Assembly (NCBI GenBank): GCA_946811695.1
Contig: OX328124.1
Coordinates: forward strand, 59,846,754 to 59,910,753
Length of the DNA: 64,000 bases
Direction of reading: 5' to 3'
Origin: Gonocerus acuteangulatus
Lineage: Eukaryota > Arthropoda > Insecta > Hemiptera > Coreidae
The first letter of the stretch is position 1; each line of letters starts with the position of its first letter. Both the position numbers and the translations under genes were made by a program. The notes under the pieces were generated by a model that was not told the DNA's origin, did no database searches, and saw only the letters and a program-made list of their open reading frames with translations. Of this stretch, positions 43,701 to 55,700 are shown piece after piece.

Positions 43701-46309
43701 AACGCCCGTTCATAAATAATGTAGATTTTTCACCCTTTATGTCTTGTAAGATTCGTTTAATACCTCAAAGAAATAGGGGGCTATTCTTACCGCCATTATT
43801 TTTTTATATCTTTAAGTCATTTAAAATGACTCTATTTTTAAATTATTCGGGACTATTGGTTATTTACTTACACAAATTCACCTAGGAGGGAATCTATTCT
43901 AAAGAGGTAAAATATCTCTATCTTGCAGAAAACATTGTCATTGATGTTAAGGACACTGAAGCCTCACAGGAAAGATCAAACAAAAGCTTTTAAAACATTC
44001 ACTTGTAGTTTATTCCTTAAAAGATTGGGCATTTAAGCTTGATAAATATCCTTTGTAAAGATGAAAATATTTGAGGTAACTCGGAAGGGATTGCAGGTAA
44101 GGAATGGCCGAAGAAGGGCCCACCACTCAGGGTCTAGGTAAAGGTTAGTGCCCTGCTGTAAATTTACTCCTAGGAGAAGGACTTCAAAGATACCGACCGA
44201 CATGTCTTCCTCGGGTCAACAACCCTGCATTCTCTAAAACCTCACAACATATTGGGGATGGATCTTCTCCTTAGGAGATTACATTGCCTGCCGCAGTTGT
44301 TTCCTGGCGATCAGTACGATTAGTTTAACCGAAATGTCCACTTTGCAGGAACCGTGTCATGTCTTTGTTTGCGTATGATACTTATATCTGTTGTGCTTAG
44401 GAAGGATTACAATAGATACTCTTAATTTTTAACCTTCAACGAAACAAAACCAGTTCTTTTAAAACTTCCGGTTTCTCAGGCTAAGGTTTATTCTATCCAA
44501 CTTTAACATGAAACAATGAAATGCAGAGAGTTAGCCGTTGAGGTGACAAGGAGCCAAGGAATGGTTGGTATTAGGCTAAGAGAAAACGTCAGATTTTCAG
44601 AACAATCTGTATTTCGAACGTGTCGACATGCTCTTTGCCAGCCTTCTTCAGCAATAAATGCCTAGGGGTTGGAGGAACGGTTTACCACGATAACTTTTAA
44701 ATAACCATGGATAAGTCGAAACGTTCAAAATATAGATTCTTCTGAAAATCTGACGATTTCTCTTTGCTGAATCGCAGTATCATTTCTTGATTTCGTTTAA
44801 TAAGAAATAGAGTTTGCTCTTTTAATTGTTCATCATATTGGATGGTGAATTCTTTGACATGAGGAAGAAGTGTGAGAGGTGTGTATGACCAATTCTTAAT
44901 CGGGTTAACACCACTTTATTTTCTTCTTGCCTCTTCGATTGATGTTTTCCTAGTCATTACACGTGATTTAGTCTAACGAAGTTTGTAATCCCTGACTTCT
45001 TGCTTGTCAGATTGTCATGTATTCCATACTGAGTCGCGTGAATGTGAAATAAAATCATTTCATGGAACTTTTTTTTAACGGTATAGCTCCTATGATTGCT
45101 ATCCTTCCTGCTACTTGTTCGTTTTTATGTATCTCACAATGTCCGGAAATTCACACCAATATCACCTTTCGTTTCTTTTTGCTAAGGTAACAATTTGTTC
45201 TACAATATTTATTGTTATCAGATGCTTTCAAAATGGATCACCTATAGCAAGGAGCAGTAAGAGAATCTTTAAATATGATTAAATAAAGTTTGGTCCGAGT
45301 ACTAATGCTTAGAGTTTAATCAAAAGCATCTACCTTAGCATAATAATTACTGTAAACCGCCGGGAGAGCGATCATATAAGCGTCTGATAAGTTAAATACT
45401 GCTGTGTTCTTGTTCTTCTGCAAGAATGCTTGATAATATCAGTTCTTTGTGAGAAATGAAATAAGTATCTGTGTTCTTTTAATTATACTCTGTAAGGGTG
45501 AAATTAATGCAAGGATAGGGTAATGCCCAGGGGTCTTTGGCTGAAACAGAACCATGAATGAAGGAGTAATTGTGTGAGTTTCGGCTAAGAGGCACACTTT
45601 TCGGAAAACAAATCTATATTATGCGCTTTGGCAGTCTTCTTCAGAAATGAATACCTAGGGGATGGAGGAAGACCAAAAATACCGATTAGGTGACATTGAG
45701 GAAAATGTCGACTCGTTGACAATTTTGAATTTTTTTGGGGTACGATTTTTGTGTTATGGTGGTGTCTATGGTTATTATTAAGATATTAGTTTAGGGGATC
45801 TAAAAGAAAGCTCCGGTTGCTTGTATAACGTCTTTAATGTTCTTCGTGAGTGGGGTCATGGGCCATACAACCTTAGTCCAATTTTGCTCTAATAAATGAT
45901 TTATAAAAAGTAGCATTCATGTACGGCCAGCCCCCGAGATGTAGAGATGAAGCATTTAAATAAATCTGAACTACTTTGGCAATTTGGCTCAATTCTAACC
46001 CCTATCACAGATTAGCACAAGAAAATAAGCACTCTCGACAGATTTAACGCGCTTATTATCTACCTATAAACTGAGATTATAGTTAAATATCTTTGGTTAG
46101 CTTATTCACAAATTAGTGAAAACCTAGTGACAAGTATTGAAAACCCAACATTGTCCCTCTAATCATTTTATTATTATCATGAATTTTAATAACTATTATT
46201 TTGAACAGCAGCAATGCATTTGCATTGTATGTACAAACTATATTAGCAATAAATGCCCTGAGAAGTATTTCATCTCTAAATTGTAGTGAAAAATTTGTAA
46301 GGACTAAGA
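43701..46309. other. Intergenic; two related Penelope-like fragments
   Basis: 44510-44770 and 45530-45700 share GGCTAAGAG, the complement of GAAGAAGGCTGGCAAAGAGC, and CCTAGGGGNTGGAGGA. This combination resembles the region next to hammerhead-like motifs of Penelope-like elements. No ORF. The rest of this stretch shows nothing I recognise. Confidence 0.4.
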
Positions 46310-46580
46310 AGCATTGCGTAGCCTGAAGATGCAATAACCTTTTTAGAAAGGGCCTTTGAACAGAATTTCTGCGAAATTCGGGAAACTCAAAATGCGAATG
46401 ACCTTAGAAGAGAAATATAAAAAGTCGGAAGTGACAGGGTGACAGAGGGTAGGAAGTTATTGCTTGGGTGCTAATAAAATGGGTTCGACAACCCAAGGAA
46501 GAAGGAAAGGCGGCGGACTTCAGAAAGGAATGGGTGAACAACCCCAATTTCAGCATCCTTACCCACAAAATGTACCCGTC
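46310..46580 (+). repeat. Direct repeat, copy 1
   Basis: Shares with 48370-48620 the ordered blocks GCAATAACCTTTTT, AGCAGAATTTCT-type, AGAAATATAAAAAGT and TATTGCTTGGGTGCTAATAA. Class unknown. Confidence 0.7.
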
Positions 46581-46997
46581 GTAAACTATCCCTTGAATAT
46601 TGTGTGTTGACAGGTTATATTTACTTCCTAGTCTTTACTTTTGGAAGTGCAATGGCAATAAACAATCATTTTACAACCGTTGAAACGTTTTGTAAAGTTA
46701 TTTCAATGTGCTAAGACTGTTGTAACTTGTTATGTCTGAATCTTTGGAAAAACAAATATATGGTCATATTTTACAAATTCAGGAGGAGACACATTAAGAA
46801 TTGAATGACTTATTTTAGACTGCGGGTGGTAAGTTCTTGATTTTGAACTTTCTACACGTTTATATTGTTGGTTTTCGGCAAAATAAGTTGGTTTCTTGAC
46901 ATCGAATTAACACAATATTAATTCAAAATGTTTCCCTCTACATTTAGCACGAAGGTATGTAGCTACTAGATACCGAAAATGATCCCCGTTGAAATGA

Positions 46998-47042
<45 letters not shown>
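46998..47042. repeat. (TA)n microsatellite
   Basis: TA run immediately left of the inverted repeat 47043-47341. Confidence 0.95.
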
Positions 47043-47045
<3 letters not shown>

Positions 47046-47341
47046 CATTCGGCATCTGTCTCCAGCGGTCTTGCTCCTCCTATCATCGCAATATTTCGCC
47101 GGATTCCTCTCCGACTTCTTCTGGCAGTCACTCATTCTTGCTGGTTGGTAAGAGAATGAGTCCGTCCTTGGTCTGGGCTCCCTTTATACGGTCGGAGATT
47201 GTGCGAACGAATAAGCTTGGCGGGCTGTGGGCCTACGGGGAGTCCGGCTGTCTCACAGATGAAGCCGGAGAGGAATCCGGCGAAATATTGCGATGACAGG
47301 AGGAGCATGACCGCTGGAGACAGATGCCGAATGAACAACAC
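47043..47341. repeat. GC-rich inverted repeat between two microsatellites
   Basis: Arms of about 75-100 bp: TTGTTCATTCGGCATCTGTC on the left and its complement GACAGATGCCGAATGAACAA on the right, with CCGGATTCCTCTCCG/CGGAGAGGAATCCGG inside. The centre carries a second, shorter inverted pair around TAAGCTTG. It is markedly more GC-rich than its surroundings and bounded by (TA)n on the left and (AT)n(GT)n on the right. Confidence 0.8.
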
Positions 47342-47369
47342 ATTTAATTCTCAGCGAAGAAGCTTAAAA

Positions 47370-47376
<7 letters not shown>

Positions 47377-47451
<75 letters not shown>

Positions 47452-47452
47452 T
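47377..47452. repeat. (AT)n(GT)n compound microsatellite
   Basis: AT run to about 47425, then GT repeats. Confidence 0.95.
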
Positions 47453-47739
47453 GACGGCCACACTTTTTGTTTTTTCGCCACAACACTACCAGTACACACT
47501 GAGTTATTAAATAATTTACTGCTGGATAAACAATTTTCTAATTTTTTGCACACTACTAAACAATATATGTAATTTTTCTATTTCAATGATAGACTAAACT
47601 TCACTGATGATATTGATTGCATTAATTGTTGCTTAAAAAAAATTGTTGTCTGTGATGGCAAAATAATTAAATAATTCAAGGCGTGCCGGATTTGTGTATC
47701 CGCTAGTGTGTGTTACACGTTTTCGTCATTGGCTAGGGT

Positions 47740-48038
47740 CAGAGTTGGGCAAACGTTAGCGCGCGCTAAAAACTGATACCTCTCCGCTAATTTAGCGAAA
47801 CTGTAGAAAGCCAGCGCTAATAATTAGCGGTTAGCGGCGGCAGTGCGCTAACCGCTAATCTATTTATGAAATATCGTAATTGCTAATAGCTTAAGCTATA
47901 GTTACAAGTTGTAACTATAGCTTAAGCTATTAGAAATTAAGATATTTCATAAATAGATTAGCGCTGGCTTTCTACAGTTTCGCTAAATTAGCGGAGAGGT
48001 ATCAGCTTTTAGCGCGCGCTAACGTTTGCCCAACTCTG
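47740..48038. mobile_element. hAT-type MITE, nearly perfect hairpin
   Basis: Ends CAGAGTTGGGCAAACGTTAG and its exact complement; the entire 299 bp folds on itself apart from a ~40-bp extra block in the left half. TTAGCG/CGCTAA hexamers repeat in the subterminal part. Perfect 8-bp duplication GCTAGGGT (47732-47739, 48039-48046). Confidence 0.9.
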
Positions 48039-48369
48039 GCTAGGGTTACTTTGTGAAGTCTATTTGGGAGAATAAGATTCGTAGAAGGAGTGTATGTGGT
48101 ATTGTGTTATGAATTTAATAATGATTTTAGACACAAGAATTGCTATTACTAGAGATTGTAACAACGAAAACAGTAGAGTTCTGACTCCAAGGACACGTTT
48201 AAGTAAAAATTTACGATGTTTATTATGATGTTAAAGAGAGCATTTACATATAACATAATAGTATCGGAATACATTCACAAAGTTTGAAAGTGTAAACAAA
48301 CTATTCGACCATATGGGTGCTTGTCGTAATATTAAGTTTCATTAAATTTATGCTCTGAAGAGTGTTTTG

Positions 48370-48620
48370 TCAGTAAAATGTACAAGACGCAATAACCTTT
48401 TTCGGGAAGGACCTTTAAGCAGAATTTCTATGAACTTCAAGGAACTTAAAATGCGAAAAACTTCAGGAGAAAAATATAAAAAGTTGGATGTCTCCGACGA
48501 CAGAGCGTGGGAAAGTATTGCTTGGGTGCTAATAAATGGGTTCAACAACCCTAACCTGGAGAATTAGCGTCGGACTTGAGAAAAGAGTAGATGAACAACC
48601 CTAATCTCAGTAACCATTTG
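48370..48620 (+). repeat. Direct repeat, copy 2
   Basis: Partner of 46310-46580, same order and spacing of blocks. The segment 48250-48300 also resembles 48755-48800 (AAGTTTGAAAG-GTAAACAAAC). Confidence 0.7.
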
Positions 48621-50389
48621 ATGTTAGAAACTTATTATTACCATGGATTACTCGAGAACATTGGAAGTATTGCTCCAAGATTGACTGGTAAATGAGCTAG
48701 TTGACTTACAAATATGTCGTTAACAAGAGCTTTTAAATATGTCAAAATAGGACTCCTACAGTGTCGAAATACATTTAAAAAGTTTGAAAGCGTAAACAAA
48801 CAAACTATATAATGATATGCATGATTGCGTAGATGTTTGTTCGCCTTAGGAATGTGCAAATACCTTCCTCATGTATTTAAGCAAATTGACTAATGAAGTA
48901 AGACTGCTTTTTGCTTAGTGCATCGACCCCGCCTCCCTCCCTCGTCCACCCGCTCCTTGCGAAACAAGGGTAACGGCCAATTTCGCAAACCATTCACAGC
49001 GGAGGCGGGTCAGGGATCCGCCACGTCCTGTCCTTTCGGCAGGCCCACGCAGAGAACTACTCCCAGAACACATGCTCATGCAGATAATCTAATGTTTATG
49101 TGATCAAATTAATTTTATTGGATGCTTACTGCCGGGGTATGTTGTTAACGCTTCCTAATTTAATATATTTCACAAGAGATACTTGATATTACCAAGATGG
49201 ATGAAGACCAGGTTCGGTCATAATAAATAATAAAGCTACATTTTTTTTTTTTAATATAAAAATCAATGACTTAACATGTTTGCAAACGTCTCAGCATTAT
49301 TTTCATCTGGAAAGCCTCTGCTGTAAATATTTAGAACTTCTATTCTCGGGTCAATAATCATACAACTGGCACATATTAATTTTGAGTCCTTGGTCGCGTT
49401 AGTCTAGAGGGGGTTCGCCAATAAGAGAAGGAGATATGGAACAAACCCGAAAATATACACTTTTATCCAATATGCTACTGAAGAGTTCAAGAAAAAATGA
49501 GAGCTCTTACAATGAGCCCATCGTTGAAATATTTCATCATCTAAAAGCTGGATTCGAATCCTGAAGTATAACGCTTTGATTATTCTACTGGGTAACTACT
49601 ACTGCGGATCACCTTCCTAAATAAATATCGGATGCCCATAAATAAAATTAAAAAAATACTATTGCTATTATTTATTTATGAAGAGTTTGTTATCAAGAAG
49701 GTTGGGTCGATAACAATCATTATGCTTGTAGCCTCGGTCGAGACGTGCGGGGAATTGGAATAGGACGTAGGCCTTTATTTTTAGTATCACTATTACTAAT
49801 TTCATAGTTAATTAATTATTTTGTGATAGTATTGATGTGAAAGAGAAGAGCTGGTACTCCCCACCATGTATTCGCGTCGGCCATAAGCAGGTGGAGGATG
49901 TGTTCGGACGGTCATTGCACTGGCTCGGAAGTGGCAGAACGCGGGAAGCCCATCTTTAGGGTACATAATATGTTCTATATGCAAGCTGGTTCACTTTCTC
50001 TCATTTGCGTATAAATTGGTCTGCATTTAGTTTTAGTATATTTTTTATTTTTTACTGCTGACCTTATTCTTGATGGGCTGCTTTATTTTTAAACCTAATA
50101 ATTTTTCATCTCGTCTATTCGTCATACTTTGACAAGATTTTTAAATTTTCCTTTGTGAAGAAATGGTTTATGGTCCATAAGGATATAAATCAAATCAAAT
50201 GAAATGCTGCAAAAATCAATTGCTTGGTTATATTTTGTTAATTTTTTTTCAAGATGGTTTACGTTTGACGTTTTGCTCCCTATAGTATAAACTAGCTATT
50301 TTTATATCCTTATTGGAATTATTTGTGAGTTTTTAAAATCATTTTTTTTATATTTTTTCTTTTTTTACATATTCAATTATTCTAGATAC
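48621..50389. other. Intergenic, nothing recognised; GC-rich patch at 48920-49080
   Basis: The patch (CACAGCGGAGGCGGGTCAGG) contrasts with AT-rich flanks but matches no family I know. No gene seen. Confidence 0.4.
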
Positions 50390-50700
50390 ATGTTTACCAT
50401 AAGGGCTCTCTGTAAAAACATCAAGTCTTGTTTGGAGGGATTTTTCTACAAAATATTTTATCAATTAGAAAGTGTTGATCGTTGGGGTTTCGGTCTATTT
50501 TTAGAGAAATGTATCCTACTTGAAACGGGACAGTTGACCATCTTCTCCATAGCCCTGAAGAAGGCATGCATAGCAAGCCGAAACGTTGGCGCTAATAAAA
50601 TACATTTTAACTATAAAATGTGGTTTTATTGAATAAAAAAATAGACCGAAACCCCGAAGATCAACACTTTCTACTTCTCAACGGTCGACCATATCTTCTC
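50390..50700 (+). mobile_element. Penelope-like fragment with hammerhead-like core
   Basis: Contains CTGAAGA (50555-50561), a stem GGC/GCC and GAAAC (50580-50584), the order of a hammerhead ribozyme core. The segment ATCGTTGGGGTTTCGGTCTA upstream is repeated in inverse at about 50643-50670 (TAGACCGAAACCCCGAAGAT). Confidence 0.5.
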
Positions 50701-51987
50701 AATTTTATCAACTAGTTATACCCAAAACAAATTAAACCGACTACTACTATCTTGTCTATGAACAAATCGTGCAGTAATAACATTTAATGTAATAGGCAAT
50801 TCATGTTGACAGTAATTTAAATTAAGATCTAAATCGCTAAACCTCCTCGAGTGAGTAAAAACAGAATCTTTGTCTTCTTATGCCTTTCGTTTTTCTTCAG
50901 ATTGAGAGAACAACCATTGGAATAATTTTATGGAAAAAATATTACTGGTTTAACAAATATATTGGTGTACACCGCCCGGTGTGTACAAAATGCAACGCGT
51001 CTTAACCCTTTCATTGCTGGCGAAAGAAGGGACTCCGCTACGCTCGCCAATCTCTCCCTATCTTGACTTCACTACCGTTCAACTATTTCGTCTCTCTCAC
51101 TATCCCCATGTTCTTGATATTGGTAATTTTGTATTAAAATAAAATACATTTTCTATCATGGGAAAGATAATGAGTTAGATAAGAAAATATTATATAATTA
51201 CCTACGTTATTTAGACAGACCACACAAAAAAAAAGATCCAATTAGTGCCTGACTGATATAAACAACAACAATAGGGCTAGAGCGACAAGACTGTGTAAAG
51301 GACCCATTTAAATTTTAAATTTAACTTAATATACGCCGTCCTAAAATTCTTAGTTAATAATAAATGGACGATAATTTAATAATAATTAATATACGAAGAA
51401 GATTTGATGTAATAAAAATTCGATAATCGGGTGAAACTGTGTTCGTAAATAATGAACTGAACCCTAGTTGCAATTCCAAGAATATTTAGATATAAAGCCT
51501 CCATTACATTAGCCTTTACAAAAAATTACTTGACATTACATATCCTAAAAATGCTAAGAAAATATAATATATGTAATGTAATACTTAATTACAACTACTT
51601 TTGTTGCCTCAGTGATAGGACAGTGACTTCTGGCGTGGATTTAATGGAACTGAATACTCTCCTTATTCCAGCTAGATCCCACTGATTTTAATCGAGTAAT
51701 TAGGTCTAACTCGCAAAAGTAACTTATGGGGCCATCGGAGCAATCGATTTAACTCGTGAGGAGCGTGCGGGTTCGGCAAATGCGCCTGAGTTATCTCGTC
51801 TAAAGCGTATGGGGCTCTGCCAGTTGAGCACGAATTAACTCGTACAGAACAATGACCGGGCTTATCTATAAAACACTTACATAATACAGGGAAACTTGAA
51901 AGTACCACATACCACGTATGAACTGTTCACCGATTGACCAGAGCCACAATTGTCTATATAAACAGATTTACAAATACTAACGACCGT
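50701..51987. other. AT-rich intergenic, nothing recognised
   Basis: A possible SINE2 tail remnant at 51310-51365; otherwise no feature. Confidence 0.4.
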
Positions 51988-52173
51988 GCCAACGGCCAGA
52001 GCCACGTTGAATGCACTGGCTCCCGCTGATCACCGAAGTTTAGCAACGTCGGGTGGGGCCAGTACCCAAATGGGTGACCGACCATGTGCTGATGGAATTA
52101 TAATAAGGCGGCAACCTATAGATAGCCCGGCGTTAATCGCCCAAATGTTGATACGCCGTTGGACCCATGGATT
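51988..52173 (+). mobile_element. 5S rRNA-derived SINE (SINE3-class head), full head
   Basis: The head matches 5S rRNA from its first bases: GCCAACGGCCAGAGCCACGT, GATCACCGAAGTTTAGCAAC, CAAATGGGTGACCGACC, which include the internal pol III promoter region, and ends with a changed 3' part (CATGTGCTGATGG). Then come GGCGGCAACCTATAGATAGC (core shared with SINE2) and GGCGTTAATCGCCC...TGATACGCCGT (tail shared with SINE1). A genuine 5S gene would end with the complementary 3' stem and a T-run; neither is present. Confidence 0.85.
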
Positions 52174-52184
52174 ATGAAACGCCC

Positions 52185-52225
52185 TCATCGGTCGTCGACG
52201 TTTCAAGCGAAGGATTCATCAAAAC
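52185..52225 (-). repeat. Short Penelope-like motif
   Basis: Minus strand reads TTTGATGAATCCTTCGCTTG then AAACGTCGACGAC, close to the (C)TGATGA...GAAACGTC pattern next to Penelope-like elements. Too short to be sure. Confidence 0.3.
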
Positions 52226-52545
52226 CTCCCAAATGGAGGGAAGAAACAGTCTATACAGAACAAAAAGATAAATAATTGTTCCTTTTGAGGCGGAAAAAGA
52301 GCTAAGTATAGACCGACCGAAGCAAGTGATGCTCAGGTCATTGACCTACCCCAGCACAAAAAATAAAGGCTATACCTCTGGTTACGTGCCTCAAGGGAGC
52401 GACAACCCCTCCTGTCAGAACACCCCTCCTAAACACATTAGGGAACATAATGACTCGGTAACCATTCTTCTCAGCGTGCGACTCAAATACGCTTTATTTC
52501 AGCATTCGACTGCCGAAAACAAATTATTAAACGATAAATAATATA

Positions 52546-52792
52546 TTGCACTAGTATTTCTAAAGTGACACAACTCAAAAATCGGTTTTATTCACACTGT
52601 CATAGTTATGACTATGAAAGAAATGGTAAATATATCTTTATCAACAATAACAACTGTATGTACCTAGCTTCAGACCTTGTACAGTAGAGGGCACTTGTGT
52701 AATCCTTCCTTTCTTAATGCTAACAAAGGCAAGAGTGTCACATATTCAGTTGAGGTTTATTTTGAGTTGTCACTTTAGAAATACTAGTGCGA
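52546..52792. mobile_element. Tc1/mariner-type MITE, 247 bp
   Basis: Inverted ends of about 33 bp beginning TTGCACTAGTATTTCTAAAG (left) and TCGCACTAGTATTTCTAAAG (right, inverted), bordered by TA (52544-52545, 52793-52794). Non-coding. Confidence 0.85.
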
Positions 52793-53361
52793 TATGTAGC
52801 AGTTAATCCTACATCTGCATTGATTTTTCTAATTTTAACACTAGATGACTCCTATTATCTCCCAATATTAAATAGTGAGTTAGATTTCAAGAAACCAACA
52901 TTTGTAGTAGAAGGGGGGGGGGTCAGGTAACTGCCTTCTTCTAATAAATCGATTTTACTTATTTTATAGATCACTTCTAACATTCGTTATTGGCCTTGTG
53001 AAGGGAATTTCGTACTATAAAACTAAAATTACGACCGTTAGTGCCACATTCATTATTTCTCACAATTATAATTTTCCTGTGTGAAACACCAACTCCTAAT
53101 ATAATGATTTAACTTTTTTCAAAAGGGTTTACTTTATAAAGTGTTATTTTCTACTAATATCGTTTCCCGAATTTGGTTGAAATATAGAAATTACGATTTC
53201 TATCCTGGTCAAATTTGCTAATTAAAATCTCCAGTAGTTTGTTACGGACATTGTGTATGTCACGTTTTGTGGCTAAAGAACACATTCCCTGAATGACGAC
53301 CGAAAATAATAAGACAATGAGAATATATTGTGTCTAAATGTATGTCTCTTTCTCTCTCTTG

Positions 53362-53364
<3 letters not shown>

Positions 53365-53432
<68 letters not shown>
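53365..53432. repeat. (AT)n(AC)n compound microsatellite
   Basis: AT run followed by AC repeats. Confidence 0.95.
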
Positions 53433-53433
<1 letters not shown>

Positions 53434-53555
53434 AATATGAAATTTACACACAAATATATGTCTGTTTCTATTAAACGGACAACAGCCGGTATGCTTGTTA
53501 ACTAGAAAAATGGGTCTGTCAGTAGGGGTGTTCAATCCAGAGCCGAATAATTATT

Positions 53556-53599
53556 ATCGTCAGTTGAATAATAATTATAATTATTATTCAACTGACGAT
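53556..53599. repeat. Perfect 22-bp inverted repeat with no spacer
   Basis: ATCGTCAGTTGAATAATAAT is followed without a gap by its exact complement, giving a 44-bp palindrome. Confidence 0.9.
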
Positions 53600-53603
53600 C
53601 TCA

Positions 53604-54845
53604 ATTTCTATTTTAAACAAAACACTCCCTGTACACCACCAGATATAATGTCAGTATGAAAATAAGTGAAATAGAATTCTTAGAAGTGGCGGATAAATGG
53701 GATGAAATTCACTGTACAACAACCGATACTAACTATAGAAGTGCACTTAAGTAGGCATAAGTGGATTTCTCCAAGCAGAAAGGGTACTCATTTTTGTACC
53801 CTGATATTTGTGTAGATTGTGAATGTAATATGTAGATTTGTTGATGGGGGTAGAATCCAGAGCAGGGGCCGATTAAGCCTGGCATTGTGTAGTGTATGTG
53901 GAGCAGGGAGTGGAGGGAGGCACAGCCCCATTATTTCGGGCCTGTAAATTCCAGCTAATGTGGTTGGTCAGCTTTTTGTTTATCTGTCCCCGCCCCTCAT
54001 GTGCGGGCTTTTGGGGCAGGTCAGTCGCGGGTTGAACGACCCCTCGCACTGACCTAGCCAACCTCGGATTTCGGCTTTGGTATTCTATTACGGCTCCCTT
54101 ATTTCCCCCCCTTTTTTTTCTTCCTTTTTGACACGGGGCGGCAGGATCCTTAGGAGGCCAGCTGCCCGGGTCGTCGACCCAGCTGGCCCACAGAACACTA
54201 AGCCTAGATCAACTCTTCAAGGTAGTGCTCCTAGATCACGTAACCGCGTCTAGCAGTATTTCTTCATCTTTACTTTAAACAGCTCTAAAGGGCGGCTCAA
54301 TTTCGAAGCATCTGAAAATAAAACATCAACTGATATTAAATGCTATCTCAACTACGAAGCAACTGTAATATTTCGCAGATAATTTAACATTTTGTGAATT
54401 CAGAAGGTAATTTTTCATAGTTCTAACTAAATAATGTAGATAGTCACTGCTGAGTGATAACATCGTGCGCCGATTGAACATTTGACAAATTATGAAAAAC
54501 AAGTTTTTAATAGCAAACTTTTTTTATTGGGAGAAGAAATGTTAACAAAATATAGTTATTAATATCACTTAAATCTGTTTCAAAATTTTTATATTTGCTT
54601 TACAGATTTCACCGCCTATTTCATCACTCGGCTTATAACTATAATATTCTTTGACACATCGTTTAAAATTAGAAAAGAAAATCTGAGGCTAACCTTCCCA
54701 GCTGAGACATGACTAAAATATTCAACTCGGCGGACAGGTGTATCAGCTGACTATTTATCAGTATTGTCAATTTCTAAAATAACTATTGTCCCTAAATGTG
54801 AAACCGTTTGCTGATTTATTATAAATTGGTTCCTTATATAGTTAT
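53604..54845. other. Intergenic, nothing recognised
   Basis: A GC-rich patch at about 53860-54210 contains short inverted pairs but no element boundary I can define. Confidence 0.4.
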
Positions 54846-54854
54846 TATAGATAT

Positions 54855-54859
<5 letters not shown>

Positions 54860-54930
<71 letters not shown>

Positions 54931-55108
54931 CTTTTTTTTTACGGCGCATCGACATAAATCTTGGCCATTAGCGCCGACGTCCAGGGTGCAGCCAGGAATC
55001 TTCTCAGCGAGCCCTGAGATGAGAAAATTTCTGGCGCCGGTGGGGATTGAACCCACCATCTCCCGCTTATGAATCTAGCGCGCTAGCCACTAGACCACGG
55101 GAGACCCC
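54860..55108 (-). mobile_element. SINE1 (tRNA-Met-like head), complete
   Basis: Minus strand: head GGTCTCCCGTGGTCTAGTGG with CAT at the anticodon position and B box GGTTCAATCCCCACC, body with TTTTCTCATCTCAGGGCTCG, tail GGCGCTAATGGCC...GATGCGCCGT, then about 80 A. Perfect 14-bp duplication TATAGATATCTCTT at 54846-54859 and 55109-55122. Confidence 0.92.
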
Positions 55109-55430
55109 TATAGATATCTCTTGTAGAATATTCTATTAACAAACACATTTAGTATGGGATATCAAGCTTCGTATGATTTTTAGTATGTTTTGAACTCTTA
55201 AGACATCGTTGGACTGATTTTTTTACTTTTATAAATTAAGAATGTACTTCCAAATTAAATTTGTATGGGACATGTAAATTGCTCAATATCTGGCCTAATA
55301 ATAATAAGTTGAGAAAGATATTTATTTGGGTTCAGACTGCATTTTGAAGAAAGTCTTAAAAAGGGGCATAGGAGAATAAAAAAAAAAGTCCGACTCGCAG
55401 GAACTGCGTCATCTTAGCGCGGTTCCAGTT

Positions 55431-55482
<52 letters not shown>

Positions 55483-55644
55483 GGCACATATACATCTAGG
55501 TCATTAGCGCCGACATCCAGGGTGTAGCGAGGAATTTCACCAGCGAGCCGTGGGATGATAAAATTCCTGCCGGAGGTTGGGAATCGAACCCACCATCTCC
55601 CGCTTATGAATCCAAGGCGCTAGCCATTAGACCACGGGAGACCC
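55431..55644 (-). mobile_element. SINE1, complete, inserted in a dispersed repeat
   Basis: Same structure as 54860-55108. Flanks CGGTTCCAGTT and CGGTTCCTGTT (one mismatch). It splits the dispersed repeat 55386-55430 / 55650-55700. Confidence 0.88.
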
Positions 55645-55700
55645 CGGTTCCTGTTCATATCCCTATTCTCATTTGAAAAGCATAGAATAGAAACAGATAA

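Noticed and set aside
46979..47553. ORFs with long Tyr-Ile or Thr-His runs
   Set aside because: They are translations of (TA)n and (GT)n microsatellites.
51988..52097. A genuine 5S rRNA gene
   Set aside because: The 3' part does not close the terminal stem, no T-run terminator follows, and a SINE body and tail continue directly.
54751..55059. ORF with a poly-Lys run
   Set aside because: It is the A-tail and body of a SINE read on the minus strand.
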